DNA from: Stenogyne calaminthoides
Lineage: Eukaryota; Streptophyta; Magnoliopsida; Lamiales; Lamiaceae
DNA: 64,000 nucleotides
Assembly: GCA_037126765.1 (NCBI GenBank)
Contig: JBBCBC010000022.1
Location: 2,790,001 to 2,854,000 of the forward strand
Reading direction: 5' to 3'
Position 1 is the stretch's first letter. Every line of letters starts with the position of its first letter. The position numbers were made by a program, and so were the translations under genes. Below the pieces are notes generated by a model. It was not told the DNA's origin. It searched no databases and worked only from the letters and a program-made list of their open reading frames with translations. Of the stretch, positions 1 through 9,500 are shown one piece after another.

Positions 1-42
1 CAACAACAAAGAGTGAAGAAAAATATTAAACAGTCAAATAAC

Positions 43-509
43 CTGAGGATGTTCAGCATTGAATGAAGGGATGCCAACAATCAACTCAAACAGAATAACA
101 CCCACAGACCACCAATCAGCAGTAAAACCTGAAACAAGTGCAGAAAATATATAACTATGTAGGAAAAATGTGTTACCTGAAAAACCCAAATAAATTATGA
201 CCATCAGAACTCCAAACCCTAAACCCTAAACATAATCAAATTGGTGTGCCACCTTTCTCCAACTTAGTTGAGACCGTAAAGCAAAAGGAAAAAGGGGAAC
301 TAACCATGCCCAGTTCCGAGAAGAATCTCAGGTGCCAAGTAGTCAGGTGTACCCACAGCGGAGCGTTTCTTACGCCTTTCTTCCTGATGCTCTGATGCAG
401 ACAATGGTGGTTCATCTTCTTCCATTAGTGACGTTCCACTCACAGCCGGGCCCGACAAATCATCAGTGCTGTTGATAAGACCCACTTTTGATAGCCCAAA
501 ATCGGTTAA
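43..509 (-). CDS. IREH1: IREH1-like exons 10 and 11 (activation segment; last exons in window)
   Basis: Exon 10 (509-305) starts LTDFGLSKVGLINSTDDL. It carries DFG, a long Ser/Glu-rich insertion in the activation segment (typical of this AGC subgroup), then RSAVGTPDYLAPEILLGTGH with APE. Exon 11 (128-43) continues as GFTADWWSVGVILFELIVG, then IPSFNAEHPQ, and ends with CAG|GTTATTTG. The tract usually reads GIPPF in AGC kinases; here the second Pro is Ser (codon TCA). The C-lobe remainder, hydrophobic motif and stop codon lie off the left edge. Confidence 0.9.
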
Positions 510-3500
510 CTGTTCAAATTGATAACATTTTTCACTCCTCAGAATATACACTAGCAGTCAACAATATAAAAAATAAAATATAACGTTGTACACAAGCAGT
601 CAATAATTCTATGTGCTTCACTTGTTTATAAATGGTAAATAATGACTAAAAAATATAAAAAGTTTCCTGTGAGAACATGCATGATATCAATGTAATTAAA
701 AGCATAAATAAAATTTATTTCCACATTTGATCATATTAGTATAAAGTGCATCTCAAATGTTAGCCTTTAAAGCACATTCTCAAAACATAAGCAGCCAAAT
801 AACCTACTTATAGTGAAAACCTCAGACACTTTCCTTTATTATATTTAAGAAGAAAGAATAATCAGGGAACAAAACTAACTGGGGAGATTCAAATTAGGAG
901 TCAAATTGGTAGCACAAGTTTTGGATCCTGACTAGCCTGATACATGGATCTTTAATTAACAAAATATCCCTACTTACAACTATGTTGTTAGTATAAAATA
1001 ATCACCTCAACTTGTCCAGATCAGTTTATACTGATGGATAAGATCTTTAATCATGGGGCTCGTTTGCTTGGAAGGATAAGGCAGGTATTGATGCCTATCT
1101 CTTTTATCTCATGTTTGCTTCCGTTTTTTAATAATACCTTCAACCTGTTATAAAGTTCAACTCGATATCCGCAATACCTTTTTAAAGGTATTATCAAACC
1201 CACCTCCCCACGGTATCATGTAATATCTCATGCACAAGACAGCCTAATTTCTACCTGTTTGACCCTATTTACTGCAATACCCCTAATTTTTACTTTTTAA
1301 ATTTGAATAAGGGACAAAATTGGCATTCACTATCTTATCACATCTAAATATCTAATAATTCACAACACCAAACATGAGATACAAATACCTTTAGATATCA
1401 TTTGTAGCTAATCTCTTGTAGCAAACAACTAAATAATGCTACCACATGTTAAATAATAGTTTTTTATATTATCCCACCTTATCACACACACGGTAGCAAA
1501 CAAGCATTGTTGAATACAAATTGAATCAAATAAACCACTCTTATATTTCATTAGCTCTTCACTCCATCAGCTTTGATACAAGTAAAGTACATAGTCAAGG
1601 GATTAACATAGAAACTCGTAACAAATCAGAAAACGATAAGAATAATTAAAGCAATAACCTTGATATGGCCATCATGTGCAATCAACAAATTATCAGGCTT
1701 CAGATCACGATGAACCACTCGCAGAGAATGTAAGTACTCCAAAGCAAGCACCTAGTCATCCATTGGATTACCATAAGACTCATAGGATGGTGAAAATGAT
1801 AGAAGCAGGAAAAGGCGAGCAACAGATACTTACAACTTCGGCAATATATACACGAGCAACATCTTCATCCAAGCAGCCTAGATTTCTCAATAAGGAATAA
1901 AGATCTCCACCATTCAAGTACTCCATTACAAGATACAAATTTTCACGACAAGTAAATGAATAGAAGAAGCGGACCTAGGACATCAGATACAACTTCAAAA
2001 AGGAGATCATAAAAACAACTATTAGAGTGAAATACGGTCTACAAAAGGCTCACCACAAAAGGATTGCGAACAGATATCAATATATCACGTTCAGCCAAAA
2101 TACTCTCGACTGCATTCTTGCGTATCATATCTGCTTTCTTAAGGACCTGCAGTACATTAAGCTCATCTTCAGAGTGGTTAACAGGTGTACTTCAGTCAAT
2201 AGAAGGTGTGCTCTTATCCACTTTTCTGGGCTCATTTATCACCTTCTATAGAAAATATTTCAGCAAGAATTCATTATTCGTTACATCTATTGCTGAATAT
2301 CCAAAGGATATGTGACAGTACCAGAATACTCCAATTTCTATCCGAGCCTACGTGGCACTACCCAAGCCTTCTTTTTTTTTTTTTCTAATTAATCCGTCTT
2401 TTAAAATTCTAATCACAAATTTAATTAAGACAAGAATTAATTACGATCAATCAATTAAAGATCAGGCATTTAATCTGATTTAGTCAATATCTACAATTGA
2501 AAATACATTATATTAAGAAACACATACTATATATAATTTAGAAATAAGTTGAGATATATTGCTCATTTATATACTAAAAAATAAAACATGACTATAGTTT
2601 AATTGAATTAATCGAATTTAATAAATATATGAAGTATAAAGTATTTAATGTAAAATTAATAATATTATTTTTTCCAACTCGCGTAATATGCGGGGTTCAA
2701 GAGTAGTTTCATTCAAACGCATATGAATTATGTACACTGCATCTGTAAGTTCTCAATGTACCTTTATTGCGAACAGGTCCCCCGTTGTTCTCTTTTTTGC
2801 CAAGAATACCCGACCAAATGCCCCACGACTAATTGGTTTTATAATCTCGAAATCATCTATTGAGGTTCGGTCTTTGGAAGAATGTACTGGGCTACTCCGC
2901 AGACTACGCAAAACATCATCTTCCAGAGGAGCATCTTCATCAATTACAGTGCTTGTAATATCAACCTTGTCATCATCAACCATTTCACATAGTTGTAAAT
3001 ACTTCTCCCTGTTGGATCATATTAAGTATCATGAGTGATCCAGAACTCATTTAGAATAATCTTTAACATGAAAGATCATTTTGACTAACCTGATTAGTTT
3101 CTCTATACGAGCTCCAAATGTCTCAACTGTCAGGGAATCAAACTTTCTTCGATCTATGACAACTTTCAAGTCTTCAAGACATGAGAGCAGATACTGCAAA
3201 GAGCGATCATCGTCCAAGGGTGTATTTGCTACACATCTAGCTATATCGGCAAGTTCATTCATCTGCATTGTTTATAATGCCAAAGGTCAAACAAAAATGT
3301 AGTAATAAACAAAAATGGTTTCAATAAACAAAGACTCAAAGTCAAAGATACTTGATAGAGAACTGTAGTAATAAACAAAAATGGTTTCAATAACTTATAG
3401 TCCCTCTGTCCCCCACCATTTTGCACCCCTACTTGTGCACACATTTTAAGAAAAAGTTGCTTTTTGGTGTTTTGTTGACTTTTCAAATGGGATGGAGGGT

Positions 3501-6500
3501 GGAGATTGTGAGATTCTTTTCCATTTTAAGGATGTGCAAAATGGTAAGGGACGGAGGGAGTAATTCTTATCGCATTAAAACTGATAGCTTATCCAGAAGA
3601 GAGCTCTATACTGTTGAGGAGTTGGTTTCACACAATTTGAGGATCATTAATTCGCAACCTTTGCCCAAGTAGAAGAAATAAAGAATCATCGATCTCATAC
3701 AATATGAGGATCACAATTAGCAAACTCTACCCAAGTGGATATATATTGGAAAAATCTTTGTCAAAGTGTTGCTTGGAGAAAATGAGGAAAATGCATATTT
3801 ATTGTTATTTTCTAAACACCCTGTGGTGCCTATTTTTCCACTTGCAAGGAAAGATACAAAAAAAATGTTTGTAGAGAAGTTATTACAATTTTATTATCTT
3901 CAAAGAAATGATAATCAAAAAGAAAATATTGGGATTTAGGATAACTCTATATAAACAGCAGTTCAGGATAATGTATTTACTCAAAAAATATATTTTTTTC
4001 CAAGTGATTTGCAGATCGAAGATAATTGAAATAGCTGGCATTATGGCATCTGGTGCATTGATCCTAAAGATTTAATCTTTTGAGAAGTAAATTCACTCTT
4101 ATGCCTATTGGAAATAAAGACTAGTGAAGGTGATAAAATACAAGTATGAATGGAAAATAATAACACGGTTGTTTTACGATTTATACCAAAAACATCAAAT
4201 TTTAAAAAATCCTATACAAATGATGATTATTTTGGGCCTCATAGATAGACTCGACATTTGAACTCCTTTGATTAGATCATCAATCTACCAGCAAGTCAAT
4301 GGCAGTAGCAATTGATTACAAAACTATGATATCAAACTCCTAAGAAAGGTTTCACATCATTGATTGAAATACTTAGTTGAAATTATTATAAAATTTGTTT
4401 AGTGTATACAGAAGGAACTTGAAGGCCGGTTCTGGATCACTACTCAACCAAATGGGCTAATGATGGGCCGGCCAGTAGGTCACATAGACATATATGATGT
4501 AATACTGAGAAGAAAAGATATAAATGTATATGCCAAATAGCCATAGCCGAGTAAATTGCAAAATTGGGCCCGACTCCTGTATCTATTGGATGTTGGGGGT
4601 TTTAGTCCCACGAATTAATTCTCAATTAAGTCCCATAACTTTTAAAATGATGCAATTTTATTTTTAGTCCTATATCGATAAGATTGCAAGACTTTTGCAT
4701 GAGCTGCCAGAAATGCCAAGTACCAACCGAACTAATGTCTTGGCGTCACTTATGTGGCATAATGAGACCCCAATATACTAATTTCAAATTTTAAAGAATA
4801 AAAAATAAAAAATTAAATATAGAATTAAAATTTCAGAATTTTTTAAAGTTAGGGGACTTAATTGAGTAAATCGATAACGCACTAAATTGCCAACGCCCAA
4901 TAGATATGGGACTAGTTTTCCAATTTACACCCATATAGCCATTTGTAATTACTTGTCAACAAATGATGAAATAGTAACACTTAGGTGCACCAGTTGCACC
5001 GCACAACTGGAGGACGACTAATATTGTTCAACAAAAACAACCAATAATACTATTTAAAAAAGCACTTGAGTTGCACGATGCAACTGATGCATAGATGTAT
5101 TTTCCATGATGAAATTATGGTAACAGAGAATTGGTGATACCTGAGGAAGATCACCATGTTCAGAGAAGGCGCCTTTCGCAGACAATAACAAATCTATCGG
5201 GCTTGTCCTAGGTGTCATCAATGGTGATCTAGGAGTCATGCTGCCTGCTGATGATGTCGTCATTCCTTGATCAGACTTTGGACCAAATCGAGTTCTACAT
5301 GACTTCATATCATCGGTGGCATTATTATCAGCTTCAGCAAAACAGTCGAGCATATCTTCCGAGCCTCTGCGGGACCAGTCGCTATATTTTGGAGAAACAA
5401 GCTCCGACTCTTCGGTCACGCTCGAGTTCGATACTTTAGCGCCATCAGGGCTCCCACGCATGTCCTTTGCTGAAAAGGATTCCATCAGTTTCTCAAGATC
5501 TTCAGCAATTCTAGTGAGACGCTCGTTGACTCTTAGCCCCTTTTTATCACATCGATCAGCAATAGCACATATTCTAGAGTGATCCTCCACATGCAAAGTG
5601 GGGACCTCCTCCTCGCAAATACGACATATTATCGAGCTATCGTCTGATACACCTGGCTGATCTGCCCAATATCCCCATGAATATTTATGTTGATGCTTAG
5701 GGACCGGGGATGGCCCAAACAAGTCCTTAGAAGGAGGAACCTCGGGCACCTTTGCAATAGCTATCTCAGCTTCGTGGATTCCTCTTTGAGTTTCTAATAG
5801 TGTAGAAGCTTCCAAGATATTGTCATTGTTCTCAACCTTAACAGAAGCAGCTTCTTTCGGGCTTTTTCCAGATGGAGAAGGAAATTTCTTCCAAGATGCC
5901 ATCCTGTTTCTACCAGCAGCTGAATCCACGTTTTTGACGTCTTCAGGAATCGGAAGCTGTAAGTTTCCAGGTATAACAGGGCTTCTCTTCCACTCTGATT
6001 GCTCTTGACTGTAAGACTTCCTAGTGGAGGATACCACCTTCGAATCTTTCGAATCAATGGCCTTCTTCCCATCGCCTTCCGGGCCTCGAGTAACTTGTTT
6101 ATCTGCTGGCTGAAGTGATGCTCGAAGATTAAAAACATTTTCATCATCAGCCAGCCCACTTTCCTTATGAAACTGTAACAATCGAGTGCATCTGGTGAGT
6201 ATAAAAAGCATTCGTGTGTGAAGCTGTTTTAACGTCCCCATGGGAAGCTCTTGACGCCTATCGTCCAATTCTTGCACTATGCCTTCACATTGAAGCCAAA
6301 ATTCTCCAGGAGAAGTCATAGCACAGCTTCGGGCCAAAACCAGTAGGTCTTCGATAGTCTCCTGCCAGTCTGGATGAGTTTCTGCATTCTTTTCTAAAAT
6401 TCCTACCAAATCTGCTGCAAAAATATGCAGATCGGAATCCACTTCTTCCTTTGCCTTGTCGAATTTGGTTCTAATCATGCCTAAAACCTCCTGTTTCAGT

Positions 6501-9500
6501 TTGAAGATAATCAATCACATGTTTCCGGAAGTAATAGGACCAAGATCTCTATTACTATTGCTTTTAAAATCAATGAGTTGATCTTATGTAAAACAGTTAT
6601 ACTGTGCAACTGGTTCGTAAGTATTGCTTTTTAGTTAAACAACTACTCCCTCCGTCCCAAGATTAATTTCACACTACCTTTTTTCTCGTGTTTTAGCGAG
6701 CGAGTTGTTTATTAGTATTTGAAATGATAAAGTGACTTTTAAGGAGGGGTACGATAGATCTACCTCTCCTCTATTATATGTCTCCTTAAAAATTACTTTA
6801 TCATTTCAAATACTAATAAAAAACTCGATCGCTAAAACAAGAGAAAACAATAAATGTGAAAATAATCTTGGGACGGAGGGAGTAATATTTTTTAATGAAA
6901 CAACTAATACTGTTAATCTAGTTAGGTACCTCCAAGTTATTTAACCTTCGAGGCTTCCAAAATGGGTAAGGACGCACGCCTTTGGAATTCAATTCATGGG
7001 AGAAACTTTTGATATCACCAGGAACCCTCTTCCTAGGAGCACTTGTAAGACGAAGTATAGCTTGAAACCGTGGAGATTCGGACTCTTTTGGCTCATAAGA
7101 TGTCTGAACAAACATTTAAGATTTCAGCTAGTTTATAGATGCAAATGAAAATCTAAACTTAATTGGAAAGGTAGTGAACAAGATGCTTTGTAGCATCGAA
7201 GAAAATACACCTTTTTACCTTCATCTCTGGAGTACACGCATCTGAATTCCTGAGAGCTCCAGGGTCATCCCATGATGAATCAAATTGCCCTAAGTTAGCC
7301 AAGTAAAATCATGAATGAAAACCATAAACATGAGGATAAAGCACAGTTGCACATAAATTTCTAAGAATGCCAAGGATCCCTGTTGTACACATATGAATCC
7401 TCTTTGGTAACAGACACTCAAGGATCCCTGTTTTACACATACAAATTATCTTTGATAACAGACACTCAATAAGCTTGAGTATGTACACATGAGCATGACA
7501 AAGAAGGAAGAAAACAGAATCATGATAAACCATACGAGCCAATAATATCTGAAGAATGAAAGAAAAAGTATAATAAGGGGGAGTTTGGTACAAATTCTTC
7601 AAAGGGAATGGTACCGTGAATCATCTAATAGTGAAATATAGTTACATTATTAGGGTATAGCTCTAATTTTGAAATAATTTGGGACAAAAAATGATAGTTG
7701 GTTGAGGAATAGTGGAATGATTGAGGAGAAATTATTACAGGGGAGGCGGTAGTTATTTTTGAGTCTCATTAGCTCGTATGAGGTGTGATGAAGGTGGATT
7801 GAACATCGTTGACCACTTGACCACAATAATTCCCCTATACTCACTTCCATTCACATTCCTATTGAAGAATTGTGAACCAAACGGCTCCTAAGAAAGCTTG
7901 AATTGCAAGTAATTGCATAAGGTGCTAAGCTTACGAGTGAATAAGCAAATATAATTGAAAAGAGAGACAATTATAGCAAAATATTAGAGACAAAAACTTG
8001 TATACACTAGGTGTACCGTGCAACTCAAGTGTGTTTTAAAGGGTATTAGTTGTTTTTCAAAGAAGGTATTAGTTGTTTACACTGAAAAGTATACTAAAGT
8101 TGTGTATAGTTGCACCATACAACTGGTGTACAAGAGTGTTACTCAATATTAGATTGTGGTTTTTGGATTTATGTTTAATTGGATCAAACAACTGAACAAG
8201 TTTCAACATTGGCAAATTGGAAAGCAGCGTATACCAGTGTGGGGTCGTTTTGCTTTAGTTGTTTGAGAACTTATCGTTTTTTACTCTATGATATTGAATG
8301 GTGGGAAGTTTATCAAGCTTTTTTTGCCAGTTATCTCTTTCCTAGGAGTAAATCTCTGTTAGAACATAATGTCGGAAAATTTAGGAGCATCTATGGAAGA
8401 TGCTCTATGGCCTCATTACCTAACAACATAAAACTTGCATGAGTGATGAGTGATGCTAACATTATAATATTGTGAAATCCCACCCAGATAACAGACATTA
8501 TAATCTAAGCTATCTTTCATTTGAGAGGAAATACAGTTTCTCATCTTAACTCTTAAGCATCAAGTTCAGATGATTATAATTGCAGTCTTTTACAAGCATA
8601 ATTATTTGGAACCTATTTTATCAATCGAACTCTGATACATTTTATTCCTAAAAAGTACTTTATACAAGGCAGCAAGGCCAATATTGTAAAAGAGTTTATT
8701 TCCAGTGACTTATCAGTTAGATTCCACTTTCCAAATCAATTCAATGGAATAAATTAACTTCATATTGCATCTCTTGATAATCCTCTCCTAGAAAAACTTC
8801 TCCAATCTATTTAATTCATTCTACATACCTCAGCTTTATCCGCCAAGTTACTTGCCTTCTTAAACCACAATGCAAAACACTACCCCATTAGGTTCCTTTA
8901 CTGCAGGCCATCAAGCTCTTACAAATTAGAAAACGATTAGCGCATGGCCAGTTATAACATACCCTTTTCTAGAAACACTTCACTCTAAAATGAGAGGGTG
9001 AAATAAATAGTACGCTTATTTCATAATTTCATCATTTAATCATCTATTGTTTTGTGCTAGCACGTTTTGAATTTCTCTCAATTAAGGTCAACTATATACT
9101 GTCATTTAAGATTGTCTTAAACAGGCATGAAATTTGCTATTAAGGAAACTATTGGTCGCATGAGATAATAAATTTAGAGATTTACGCCAATTTTGAAAGT
9201 AGCGTTCTCCTTTTTGTAAGCCAAGAAAGGCGTGATACGTATCTTAGAGCAAAAGTGATCGATACCCTTTCCTCTTATATATTAACGTAACAGTAGACGG
9301 CCTCCACTTAGCATAGTTATTAAAGGTGCGCCCGAGACGCGCCTAAGGCGCACGGCGCTCGGGGCGCTAGCCACCTCGCCTGCCATAGGTCCAGGCGGTT
9401 GGGATTTGGGGGGCCTGGCTGGGGGCGCTTTCGCCGCCTTATTTCGGGCAAAGGCGCCCTAAGGCGTGCCTTTTATGACATCTAGGGTTTGAAATAAAAA

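Larger units (their letters stand above)
3263..5140 (-). other. Intron 4 of the IREH1-like gene
   Basis: 1,878 bp between exon 4 and exon 5. It contains the Stowaway-type MITE at 3,400-3,560, an inverted-repeat element at 4,551-4,928 and a small palindromic repeat at 4,975-5,090. The part from 3,563 to 4,550 is AT-rich with no gene signal. Confidence 0.85.

Noticed and set aside
2206..2388. Plus-strand frame ending in a Phe run
   Set aside because: Lies in intron 6; the Phe run is a poly-T tract.
5251..6159. Frames of 62-121 codons overlapping exon 4
   Set aside because: Shadows of the 450-codon exon in other frames.
8179..8442. 87-codon plus-strand frame in intron 1
   Set aside because: No recognisable domain, AT-rich intronic context on the strand opposite the gene; not supportable as a gene.
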